Shown here piece after piece: positions 15,176-20,522 of a stretch of DNA of 20,522 nucleotides (position 1 is its first letter; every line of letters starts with the position of its first letter). Both the position numbers and the translations under genes were made by a program. The notes beneath the pieces are model-generated. The model saw only the letters and a list, made by a program, of their open reading frames with translations, did no database searches and was not told where the DNA came from. The stretch covers positions 1 through 20,522 of the forward strand of contig JBQCGJ010000374.1 in NCBI GenBank assembly GCA_051955775.1, written 5' to 3'. This stretch comes from DASUHT01 sp051955775. GTDB taxonomy: Bacteria > Actinomycetota > Thermoleophilia > Gaiellales > JAICJC01.

Positions 15176-15834
15176 GGTTCCTCCTCGTGTGGATGATCGT
15201 CTGTAGACGAACGGGAGGCGGCGAATTCGACACCCTTCTGGGATGAGTTTGGGAACCCGCGCACGAGCACGGTCAGGGCGTCCCGCCACGCCTGCTCCTC
15301 GTCACCGTGGGGAAGCGCTCCGCGCAGCTCCAGCGACGCCAGGCCCTCGCACAGCGCGTGGAATGCGCGCGCGCCGTCGCGCACGCTGCGGTCGCCCAGC
15401 AGGCCGGCCTCCTGCAGCCGCTCGAAGCGTTTGCGAAGACCCGCCATGGCGTCCTGTGCCTCGCCTTTGAACTCGTCGAACAGCTCCGGCGCCGGCAGCG
15501 TCCGCTGCACGCTGATGCTGTACAGCGCGGGGTGCTCGACGGCGAACGCGCGGAACACCCTGATCCCCGCCTCGATGATGTCGGCGGCGGGGTCGGCGGA
15601 CGCGGGGTGGGCCTCGATACCCTCCCGCAGCAGTTCGAAGCCGTGCGCCCCCAGCGCAGTGACCAGGGCGTCCTTCGATCCGTAGACGCTGTACACCGCG
15701 CGGGTGGTGGTGCCGACGGCGGATGCCACCCGGCGCACGGTGAGTGCGTCCACCCCGTCGGCCTCGACGATCCGCTCGGCTTCTCGCAGCAGCGCCGCGG
15801 CGGTCTGGTCGTTGTGTTCGCGGGGCCGGCCCAT
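15172..15834 (-). CDS. TetR-family transcriptional regulator
   Basis: This is a TetR-type repressor of 220 residues from ATG 15834. The N-terminal helix-turn-helix (about 10-60) includes DALTVRRVASAVGTTTRAVYSVYGSKDALVTAL, a textbook TetR DNA-binding region. The C-terminal ligand domain is helical and has no recognised effector motif. The start at ATG 15834 opens with the common MGRPRE. An upstream TTG at 15855 would fall inside an operator and is unlikely; GTG 15843 is possible. The gene ends by overlapping the DGPF start (GTGA), so tetR, DGPF and sigma form one operon. Two palindromes in the divergent promoter region are its probable sites, giving control of itself and of the alpha/beta hydrolase. 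Confidence 0.9.
   Translation of the reverse strand: MGRPREHNDQTAAALLREAERIVEADGVDALTVRRVASAVGTTTRAVYSVYGSKDALVTALGAHGFELLREGIEAHPASADPAADIIEAGIRVFRAFAVEHPALYSISVQRTLPAPELFDEFKGEAQDAMAGLRKRFERLQEAGLLGDRSVRDGARAFHALCEGLASLELRGALPHGDEEQAWRDALTVLVRGFPNSSQKGVEFAASRSSTDDHPHEEEP
15206..15232 (-). promoter_or_regulatory. Candidate ECF42-dependent promoter inside the end of tetR
   Basis: On the minus strand TGTCGA (15227-15232), a 17-bp spacer and CGTC (15206-15209) fit the reported ECF42 promoter pattern (TGTCGA at -35 and CG[A/T]C at -10). A transcript would start about 24 bases before the DGPF GTG and retain its GAGGAGG. A 14-bp near-perfect palindrome, TCGTCTGTAGACGA (15198-15211), overlaps the -10. 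Confidence 0.62.
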
Positions 15835-15843
15835 GCTCCTCAC

Positions 15844-15896
15844 AGAGTATCGCAACGCCGTTTCGATATGTGCTATAACGCAACGCTGTTACGAAA
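15844..15896. promoter_or_regulatory. Tandem TetR operators and divergent promoters
   Basis: Site 1 (15848-15868) is a 21-bp palindrome with arms TATCG and AACG mirrored as CGTT and CGATA around a central C; only one pair is broken. Site 2 (15876-15896) follows the same plan (TAACG, AACG, TGTT, CGAAA) with more mismatches. Their centres are 28 bp apart. Site 1 overlaps a minus-strand -10 TACTCT (15844-15849), 9 bp before the tetR ATG. Site 2 overlaps a plus-strand extended -10, TGC followed by TATAAC (15874-15879), for the hydrolase. Confidence 0.72.
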
Positions 15897-15914
15897 TACT
15901 CGAGGAGGATACGC

Positions 15915-16763
15915 ATGCACGTCGACACCCAATCGTTCCAATCCCGCGTCCGCTGGGCGGGCCTGTCCGGCCGTGAGCGGGCCGGTGACGATCCCGCTGC
16001 CCAGGCGTTCGTGCTGCTGCACGGGCTGACCTTCGATCGCCTCATGTGGGACCCGGTGCTGGAAGGACTGCCGCCGGAGCATCGCGCGATCGCGTTCGAC
16101 CTGCCGGGTCACGGCGGGTCGCCGATGCTGCCCGAACCGGGGCTCGGTGCGGTGGTGGACGCGATCCATGAGGCCGTGCTGGACGCCGGGCTGGACAGTC
16201 CGGTGATGGTCGGTCACTCGATCGCCGGCCCACTGGCCGCCATCTACGCGAGCCGGTACCCGGCGGCCGGCGTGGTCAGCGTGGACGCCCCGGTTCGCCT
16301 GGAGCGGTTCGCGGCCGGCCTCGAGGCGCTGCGACCGCAGTTCACCGGCCCGGGGTTCGCCGATGTGTGGCCGCTGTTCCAGGAGAGCATGCATATGGAA
16401 CGGGTTCACGCCCACCGGCGGCCGCTGCTGCGGGCCGGCGAGACGGGATCGCAGGCGGTCGTGCTTGCCTATCAGTGGGATCTGCTCGAGCGGCCGCTGG
16501 CGGAGGTCGTCCGCTGGCGCGACGAGGGGATGGCGGTGCTGGCGCGGGCCGGGACGCCCTACCTTGCGTTGCAGACCGAGCCGGTGGATCCGGCCGAGGA
16601 GGCCTGGCTGCGCGGTCTGATGCCGCAGGCGGAGGTGCTGGTGTGGCCGGTGGGCCACCACTTCCCGCACCTGGCCGATCCCGCTGGGTTCGCCGACCTG
16701 CTCCGCGGGATGGCCGAGAGGGCCTCAGTCCGCGGGGTCGAGGAGCCGGGCCGCGTGCGCTGA
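15915..16763 (+). CDS. Alpha/beta hydrolase
   Basis: This is an alpha/beta-hydrolase-fold enzyme of 282 residues. The oxyanion motif HG is at 36-37 (LLHGLTFD). The nucleophile is Ser102 in the elbow GHSIAG. The DLPGHGGS strand-turn is at 62-69. The catalytic His is His248 or His249 in WPVGHHFPH near the C-terminus. The acid residue is not obvious. The start is ATG 15915 with GAGGAGG 6-7 bases upstream, so unlike most first genes here it has a leader and a normal ribosome-binding site. It is divergent from tetR and shares the operator region with it, so TetR probably controls it. The substrate is unknown. The 3' end overlaps the SnoaL-like gene by 39 bases. Confidence 0.88.
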   Translation: MHVDTQSFQSRVRWAGLSGRERAGDDPAAQAFVLLHGLTFDRLMWDPVLEGLPPEHRAIAFDLPGHGGSPMLPEPGLGAVVDAIHEAVLDAGLDSPVMVGHSIAGPLAAIYASRYPAAGVVSVDAPVRLERFAAGLEALRPQFTGPGFADVWPLFQESMHMERVHAHRRPLLRAGETGSQAVVLAYQWDLLERPLAEVVRWRDEGMAVLARAGTPYLALQTEPVDPAEEAWLRGLMPQAEVLVWPVGHHFPHLADPAGFADLLRGMAERASVRGVEEPGRVR

Positions 16764-17120
16764 CGAGTAGACGGCGTTGCGGCAGATCCGGCCGTCCCGG
16801 ACCTGGATCAGGTCGATACCGTCCCACTCGATGGCGCGGCCGGTGTCGGGATGCGTGGCCCGGGCCGTCCATTCGGCGATTGCGTGATGCTCGCCGGCGT
16901 GGATCCCGTCGTGCTCCTCGAAGCGCAGGTCCGGCCACCGCAGGTGGATGGCGGCGATATGGCGGCGGGCGGCGTCGATACCCTCGACCCGCTCGCCGCC
17001 GGTCACGTTCTCGAATACGAAGTCCGGAGTGACAAGCGCCATGATGGCGTCGACATCTCGCGCGAAGAACGCATCCCGGTAGCGGATGCACAGCTCACGC
17101 GCCGACGAGTCGCCTGCCAT
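16725..17120 (-). CDS. SnoaL/NTF2-like protein
   Basis: This small cone-shaped alpha+beta protein of the NTF2/SnoaL superfamily has 131 residues. The N-terminal helix ARELCIRYRDAFFARDVDAIMALVTPDFVFEN, the middle block GIDAARRHIAAIHLRWPDLRFEEH and the sheet around HHAIAEWTARATHPDTG with IEWDGIDLIQVRDGRI are typical. Such proteins act as isomerases, hydrolases or ligand binders, and the role here is unknown. The start ATG 17120 has no Shine-Dalgarno; TATGCT lies 6 bp upstream, suggesting a leaderless mRNA separate from the VOC gene that ends just before it on the same strand. Confidence 0.83.
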   Translation of the reverse strand: MAGDSSARELCIRYRDAFFARDVDAIMALVTPDFVFENVTGGERVEGIDAARRHIAAIHLRWPDLRFEEHDGIHAGEHHAIAEWTARATHPDTGRAIEWDGIDLIQVRDGRICRNAVYSSAHAARLLDPAD

Positions 17121-17126
17121 GCGCAG

Positions 17127-17132
17127 AGCATA
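17127..17132 (-). promoter_or_regulatory. Leaderless-type -10 for the SnoaL-like gene
   Basis: Minus-strand TATGCT ends 6 bp before ATG 17120. No -35 is apparent; that position would fall in the end of the VOC gene. Confidence 0.45.
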
Positions 17133-17144
17133 CGGGACGTACGG

Positions 17145-17657
17145 CTACCGCTGGATCTGGCCCGGCGCGAGGCGGAGTGGTTCTCCCAGGCCGGTCGGCG
17201 GCTCGAACACCTCGAGCAGCACGCCCAGCACCGCCCGTGTGTCGAGGTAGGCAAACGCTCCGGTCTGATCAGGCCCGAAACCCCGTCCGGTCGAGACGAT
17301 GTCGATGGCCGCGGTCTCGGCCGCGACGCACGCGTCGTCAACCGACGGGACGACCGCGGTGATGTGATGGACGCCCTCCCCATGCTCCTCCAGCCACTCG
17401 CGATGTGGCGTCGAGCCCTGCAGCGGCTGGAGGATCTCGACCTGCGGGCTGGTGCTGTTCAGCCCGAGCAGCGTCGAGCCCGTGGCCGGCCGGCCATGCA
17501 GGGTGTACTCGCCGATGTTGTGCGCGCCGAGCTCGTAGACGCGCCAGGGACCGTTCCCGAACAGCGCCGACTGCCGTTCGGCGCACGCGTCGAGATCATG
17601 TGTCACGAATGCGACCTGCACGATCTCGAGCCCGTTCAGGAGCGCGGCCGCCGGCAC
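17145..17657 (-). CDS. VOC-superfamily protein (glyoxalase-like)
   Basis: This vicinal oxygen chelate fold protein has 170 residues and two paired beta-alpha-beta-beta-beta modules. Module 1 starts at LEIVQVAFVTHDLDA and module 2 at GVHHITAVVPSVDDA. GVHHITAV and VLLEVFEP supply the usual second-module His and Glu metal ligands. In module 1 the position that is normally His appears as Gln in IVQVAFV. Methylmalonyl-CoA epimerase and glyoxalase-like dioxygenases are relatives, but nothing nearby fixes the substrate. The start is GTG 17657, which has no Shine-Dalgarno and a TAGACT hexamer 6 bp upstream. Confidence 0.82.
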   Translation of the reverse strand: MPAAALLNGLEIVQVAFVTHDLDACAERQSALFGNGPWRVYELGAHNIGEYTLHGRPATGSTLLGLNSTSPQVEILQPLQGSTPHREWLEEHGEGVHHITAVVPSVDDACVAAETAAIDIVSTGRGFGPDQTGAFAYLDTRAVLGVLLEVFEPPTGLGEPLRLAPGQIQR

Positions 17658-17663
17658 ATCGCG

Positions 17664-17669
17664 AGTCTA
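17664..17669 (-). promoter_or_regulatory. Leaderless-type -10 for the VOC gene
   Basis: Minus-strand TAGACT ends 6 bp before GTG 17657, in the 55-bp gap that follows the membrane-protein gene. No good -35 is seen. Confidence 0.45.
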
Positions 17670-17711
17670 TAACGTGAAGGAGGACCGCTCCCTTGGGTGC
17701 ACACGGACTCC

Positions 17712-17738
17712 GCTACCGGCTGCTTGCGAGCCGGTAGC
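17712..17738 (-). terminator. Hairpin over the stop codon of the membrane-protein gene
   Basis: GCTACCGGCT (17712-17721) and AGCCGGTAGC (17729-17738) pair perfectly over 10 bp around a 7-base loop. The TAG stop of the minus-strand gene is in the stem. No U-tract follows on the minus strand, so this may be a U-less terminator or an RNA 3'-end stabiliser. The placement is comparable with the hairpin at 13639. Confidence 0.5.
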
Positions 17739-18387
17739 CGGCGACGCTCGTCAGGACGACGAACACGAGCAGGAGCACGAACCCGACGAGGTCGAGCACG
17801 AGCCCGAAAGTCGCGATCACGCCGCCGAGGCCGAACCCTTGGAGCAGCAGGAAGGGCGCCGTCGCGATCGCGATCCACCCCGCCCGGCGGGGCAGGTCGC
17901 CGGTGCGGAGGATCAGCAATCCCGCCGCGAGGAATGCGAGGCTTCCGAACACGTCGGCGACGCTGTCGAACGCGTAGGTCAGGTAGTACAGCGAGAACGA
18001 CAGGCCCCGGTCGTGGGTCGCCGAGTAGGACGCCACCCGGGCGCCCAGCATCCCGGTGATGCCGATGTCGCTTACGGCGTGGAGCGTCACAAACAGCACC
18101 CCGCCGACGAGCACGAGGATGCTGAGGTCGTTGGGGCGCGCCGGATCGCCGCGCAGCAGGCAGTAGAGCTTCCACAAGTAGACGACGAACGCGACGGCGT
18201 AGACGATCGAGATGCAGGCGATCGCGATCATGCGTCCCTCGTGGGCGGCGAGCCCCGTGGCGATGGTCGGCGCGGAGTCCTGGTGGGTCAGGCCGATCCC
18301 GACGGCGACGACTGACTCGGCCACGAGGGCGAGGACGAACACGACGCCCGCCGCCCATGCATATCGCTCCCAGGCCGCACCCTGCAT
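17713..18387 (-). CDS. Multi-pass membrane protein of unknown function
   Basis: This is a 224-residue integral membrane protein with about six or seven hydrophobic segments: near 11-33, 53-75, 88-110, 130-160 (one or two), 171-190 and 192-217. There is no cleavable signal, no recognised catalytic motif and no large soluble domain. Short polar loops contain ATGLAAHEGRM, LRGDPARPND and SATHDRGLS. Overall it resembles the DUF4386-type small membrane proteins of soil bacteria, but I am not certain of that family. The start is ATG 18387; no Shine-Dalgarno is visible, and the nearest TANNNT (TAGTGT) is 11 bp upstream, less ideal than elsewhere in the window. It is divergent from nucS with 60 bp between starts. 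Confidence 0.75.
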   Translation of the reverse strand: MQGAAWERYAWAAGVVFVLALVAESVVAVGIGLTHQDSAPTIATGLAAHEGRMIAIACISIVYAVAFVVYLWKLYCLLRGDPARPNDLSILVLVGGVLFVTLHAVSDIGITGMLGARVASYSATHDRGLSFSLYYLTYAFDSVADVFGSLAFLAAGLLILRTGDLPRRAGWIAIATAPFLLLQGFGLGGVIATFGLVLDLVGFVLLLVFVVLTSVAGYRLASSR

Positions 18388-18434
18388 GATTCAGCCGGAC
18401 ACTACGCCTTCGCTCGGCTATCCCTCGGCGCCGG

Positions 18435-18440
18435 TAGCCT
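18435..18440 (+). promoter_or_regulatory. Leaderless-type -10 for nucS
   Basis: TAGCCT ends 7 bp before ATG 18448, and there is no Shine-Dalgarno between them. No consensus -35 hexamer was found 16-18 bp upstream. Confidence 0.48.
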
Positions 18441-18447
18441 GTCCCGG

Positions 18448-19113
18448 ATGAGGATCCTCGTCGCCCGCTGCGAGATCGCCTACCAGGGCCGCGCCACCAC
18501 CCGCCTGGGCGCCGGCGACCGGGTGATCCTGTTCAAGGACGACGGCTCGCTGTGCGTGCACACCGACAGGGGATACAAGCCGCTCAACTACATGCCGGGC
18601 CCGACCACGGTGCGCGAGGAGGGCGACGTGATCCGGGTGTACCGGCCAGCCTCCGACGAGTCGCTGGTGATCGTCGTCTCGCAGATCATCGAGGACTCCC
18701 GGCTCGACCTGGCGGACGAGGCCGTGCTGGAGATGGACGGCGCCGAGCGGCAGATCCATCTGCTGCTGGAGCGCGCGCCTGAGGTGATCGAGGCCGGGCT
18801 GCGGGTGCTCGACCGCGAACGGTTTACGGACGTCGGGCCGGTCGACCTGTTCTGCCGCGACGCCGCCGGCCGCACAGTCGTGGTGGAGGTGAAGCGAGTG
18901 CGGGCGGTGGCCGCCCACGTCGAGCAGCTCACCAGGTACTGTCAGCGTGTCGATCTCGACCCCGTGCACGCTCCCTGCCGTGGCATCCTGGTGGCTCCGG
19001 ACATCGCACCCCAGGCGCGCGTGATGTGCGAGGCCCGCGGATTTGACTTCGTGGGCATCGACTACGACGTCCTGAAGGGCGAGGCGACGCCCGAGTTGAC
19101 CCTGTTCGAGTGA
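18448..19113 (+). CDS. nucS: Mismatch-specific endonuclease NucS/EndoMS
   Basis: NucS cuts both strands at mismatches and carries out non-canonical mismatch repair in actinobacteria and archaea that lack MutS/MutL. It has 221 residues, the usual size. The N-terminal DNA-binding domain includes LFKDDGSLCVH and YKPLNYM (43-49), part of the base-recognition surface. The C-terminal RecB-like nuclease domain has Asp133 (GPVDLFCRD), Glu147 and Lys149 (VVVEVKR), then QLTRY at 160-164. The C-terminal ELTLFE matches the place and character of the clamp-binding tail that ends in LF in mycobacterial NucS. The start ATG 18448 has no Shine-Dalgarno and a TAGCCT hexamer 7 bp upstream. A cupin gene follows 19 bases downstream, probably in the same mRNA. 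Confidence 0.93.
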   Translation: MRILVARCEIAYQGRATTRLGAGDRVILFKDDGSLCVHTDRGYKPLNYMPGPTTVREEGDVIRVYRPASDESLVIVVSQIIEDSRLDLADEAVLEMDGAERQIHLLLERAPEVIEAGLRVLDRERFTDVGPVDLFCRDAAGRTVVVEVKRVRAVAAHVEQLTRYCQRVDLDPVHAPCRGILVAPDIAPQARVMCEARGFDFVGIDYDVLKGEATPELTLFE

Positions 19114-19132
19114 CCCCACCCAAGGAGACCAG

Positions 19133-19516
19133 ATGCCGTCCGTCGACCTCACCACCCTGCCCGTCGTGACCACCGTGTACGGCCGCTGGCAGCCGCTGAA
19201 CGGCCCGCTCGGCGTGACCGCGTTCGGCATCAACGGCATGGCCTGCGAGCCCGGCGAGGACTTCGACATCTCACACGACGAGGCCGAGACCGGGCAGCAG
19301 GAGGCCTACGTGATCGTGGCCGGCAGGGTCGAGTTCACCATCGGCAGCGAGACGGTCGCGGCCGGTCCGGGCCAGGTGGTGTCGGCGCCGGATCCCCGGG
19401 CCGTGCGCAGCTACCGGGCGCTGGAGCCGGGCAGCCGCCTGGTCTGCGTGGGTGCCGCTCCCGGAGCCGAGCAGCCGTTCGGCGAGTGGATCGGGGAGGC
19501 CGCCGAGGGGTCGTGA
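19133..19516 (+). CDS. Cupin-domain protein
   Basis: This single-domain cupin has 127 residues. The jelly-roll core runs from VTAFGINGMACEPGEDF to PGSRLVCVGAAPG. Cupin motif 1 is degenerate (GEDFDISHDEAETGQQEAYVIVAGRVEF) but retains a His, the Glu before AYVIVAG, and the Gly turn. Motif 2 (GPGQVVSAPDPRAVRSYRA) has no canonical His, so metal binding is uncertain. The start ATG 19133 has AAGGAG 6 bases upstream, as expected for a second gene in an operon with nucS. No catalytic function can be inferred. It converges on the aminotransferase-fold gene 19 bases later. Confidence 0.8.
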   Translation: MPSVDLTTLPVVTTVYGRWQPLNGPLGVTAFGINGMACEPGEDFDISHDEAETGQQEAYVIVAGRVEFTIGSETVAAGPGQVVSAPDPRAVRSYRALEPGSRLVCVGAAPGAEQPFGEWIGEAAEGS

Positions 19517-19535
19517 CCGGCATCCGCCGGCCGGC

Positions 19536-20522
19536 TCACAGGGCCGCCACAGCCTCCAGGAAGCGGTCGATCTCCTGCACCGTGTTGTAGTGGACCGCGC
19601 CCACGCGGACGGCGCCGCCGTGACCCTCGAGCCCCAGCCGCTCCATCAGCTCGAGCGCGTAGTAGTTGCCGTCCCACACGAAGATCCCGGATGCCGCCAG
19701 CGCGGCCGAGACCTGGGCGGGGGTGTGGCCTGACACGGTGAAGCCGGCGGTCGGCACCCTCCGCTCGAGCGCCCGCGTGCCGTACAGCGTGACGCCGGGG
19801 ATGGCGGCCAGCCCGTCCAGCAGCCGTTCGGTCAGCTCCTGCTCGTACGCCCGCACCGCCCGCATGCCGAGCCCCTGCAGGTAGGCGATCGCGGCCGCGG
19901 TGCCGGCGATGCCCTCCAGGTTGATGGTGCCGGTCTCCCAGGAATGGGGTGGCTCGTCGGCCGCCGGCCGCACCTTGTACGGGCGGTGTCGCTCCAAGAG
20001 CTCGCGCCGTCCATACAACACGCCGACGTGTGGCCCGAAGAACTTGTATGCGGAGCACACCAGGAAATCGCAGCCGAGCTCGCCCACGTCGATCGGCCCG
20101 TGGGGCGCATAGTGCACGGCATCCACGTAGCTGATCGCGCCCGCCTGCCTGGCCAGGTCGACCAGCCGCGCCACGTCGTTCACCGTGCCCGCTCCGTTCG
20201 ACGCCCAGCCGAATGCGGCCACGCGTGTGCGGTCGCCGAGCTGTCGCTCGAAGTCCGCGACGTCGATCAGACAGGTCTGTGTGTCGATGCCCGCCGTGCG
20301 CACGGTGGCGCCGCGGTCGGCCGCCGCCAGCATCCACGGCGCCACGTTGGCGTCATGGTCGAGACCGGTCACCAGCACCTCGTCCCCCGGGCCGAGCTCG
20401 CGGCACAGGGTGCGGCTGGCATGCATGGTGAGCGTGGTCATGTTGGCCCCGAAGATGATCTCGGCCGGCGACCCGGCGCCCAGGAACCTGGCGGCCGCCA
20501 CTCGCGCGGCCTCCAGCATCTG
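19536..20522 (-). CDS. Class V aminotransferase-fold protein (cysteine desulfurase-like), 5' end outside window
   Basis: This PLP-dependent fold-type I protein is cut at its N-terminus by the window end; 328 codons are visible and perhaps 70-90 residues are missing. LDHDANVAPW, YVDAVHYAPHG (the Asp that contacts PLP) and SAYKFFGPHVG (the Schiff-base Lys) are intact, so it should bind PLP. It matches the cysteine desulfurase-like subfamily with the DHxANVAPW motif. At the place where SufS-type enzymes have their catalytic Cys (GHHCAQP), this protein reads WDGNYYALE, so it lacks the persulfide cysteine. True cysteine desulfurase activity is therefore doubtful; a lyase, epimerase or aminotransferase role is possible. 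Confidence 0.86.
   Translation of the reverse strand, partial: QMLEAARVAAARFLGAGSPAEIIFGANMTTLTMHASRTLCRELGPGDEVLVTGLDHDANVAPWMLAAADRGATVRTAGIDTQTCLIDVADFERQLGDRTRVAAFGWASNGAGTVNDVARLVDLARQAGAISYVDAVHYAPHGPIDVGELGCDFLVCSAYKFFGPHVGVLYGRRELLERHRPYKVRPAADEPPHSWETGTINLEGIAGTAAAIAYLQGLGMRAVRAYEQELTERLLDGLAAIPGVTLYGTRALERRVPTAGFTVSGHTPAQVSAALAASGIFVWDGNYYALELMERLGLEGHGGAVRVGAVHYNTVQEIDRFLEAVAAL

Noticed and set aside
14820..15233. Upstream extension of the ECF42 frame through the DGPF gene
   Set aside because: The DGPF frame is clearly coding (TDGPF motif, GAGGAGG site); the sigma frame there is Arg/Gly-rich shadow sequence. Only the junction problem is kept as a finding.
15835..15855. Longer TetR start at TTG 15855
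   Set aside because: It would place the start codon inside operator site 1 and has no ribosome-binding site. ATG 15834 gives the usual MGRPRE N-terminus.
19517..19530. CCGGC-ATCC-GCCGG hairpin between the cupin and aminotransferase genes
   Set aside because: It is a five-base-pair stem without a U-tract; such repeats are common by chance at this GC content.

Overview
The window is high-GC bacterial DNA, densely packed with short intergenic gaps. It carries at least 22 recognisable protein genes and no rRNA, tRNA, CRISPR array or insertion sequence that I could see. An actinobacterium is the best fit. The evidence is NucS/EndoMS mismatch endonuclease, a SigR/RsrA-type redox sigma pair, an ECF42-DGPF sigma pair, a DtxR-superfamily metal regulator, the futalosine menaquinone route, and leaderless-looking promoters. 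A deep-branching class such as Thermoleophilia is a guess from overall flavour, not something the sequence proves.

Layout. (1) Positions 1-475: the 5' end of an unidentified minus-strand gene and a small plus-strand hypothetical gene share a divergent promoter. (2) Positions 485-7146, all minus strand: nadB-nadC-nadA (de novo NAD synthesis from aspartate) lead into mqnB-mqnD (futalosine pathway), then a separate promoter drives mntR-mntH (manganese regulator and transporter). nadB/nadC, nadC/nadA, mqnB/mqnD and mntR/mntH all overlap. A 15-bp hairpin between nadA and mqnB holds the mqnB ribosome-binding site. (3) Positions 7182-8092, plus strand: a SigR/SigH-like sigma factor and its zinc anti-sigma factor follow a promoter matching the SigR consensus. 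(4) Positions 8077-9755, minus strand: a metal-dependent amidohydrolase overlaps a MobA/MocA-like nucleotidyltransferase. (5) Positions 9806-13650: M24 peptidase (+), then M16 peptidase and GST-like protein (-), then dienelactone hydrolase-like protein (+). Divergent start codons are only 50 bp and 20 bp apart. (6) Positions 13626-16763: a minus-strand TetR, DGPF protein and ECF42 sigma operon lies opposite a plus-strand alpha/beta hydrolase. Two TetR-like operators sit in the shared promoter, and an ECF42-type promoter lies inside the end of tetR. (7) Positions 16725-18387, minus strand: a SnoaL-like protein, a VOC protein and a membrane protein. (8) Positions 18448-19516, plus strand: nucS and a cupin gene. 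(9) Positions 19536-20522, minus strand: a class V aminotransferase-fold protein cut by the window end.

No single unknown multi-gene machine stands out. The most interesting signals are regulatory. Most first genes of transcription units have a TANNNT hexamer 6-9 bp before the start codon, which suggests leaderless mRNAs, whereas several internal genes have strong Shine-Dalgarno sites. One hairpin may couple menaquinone synthesis to NAD synthesis at the level of translation. Two sigma factor loci carry what look like self-recognised promoters. The ECF42 gene has no ordinary start codon where homology says it should begin. Stretches without a gene are all well under 300 bases and are described in the promoter and hairpin entries.
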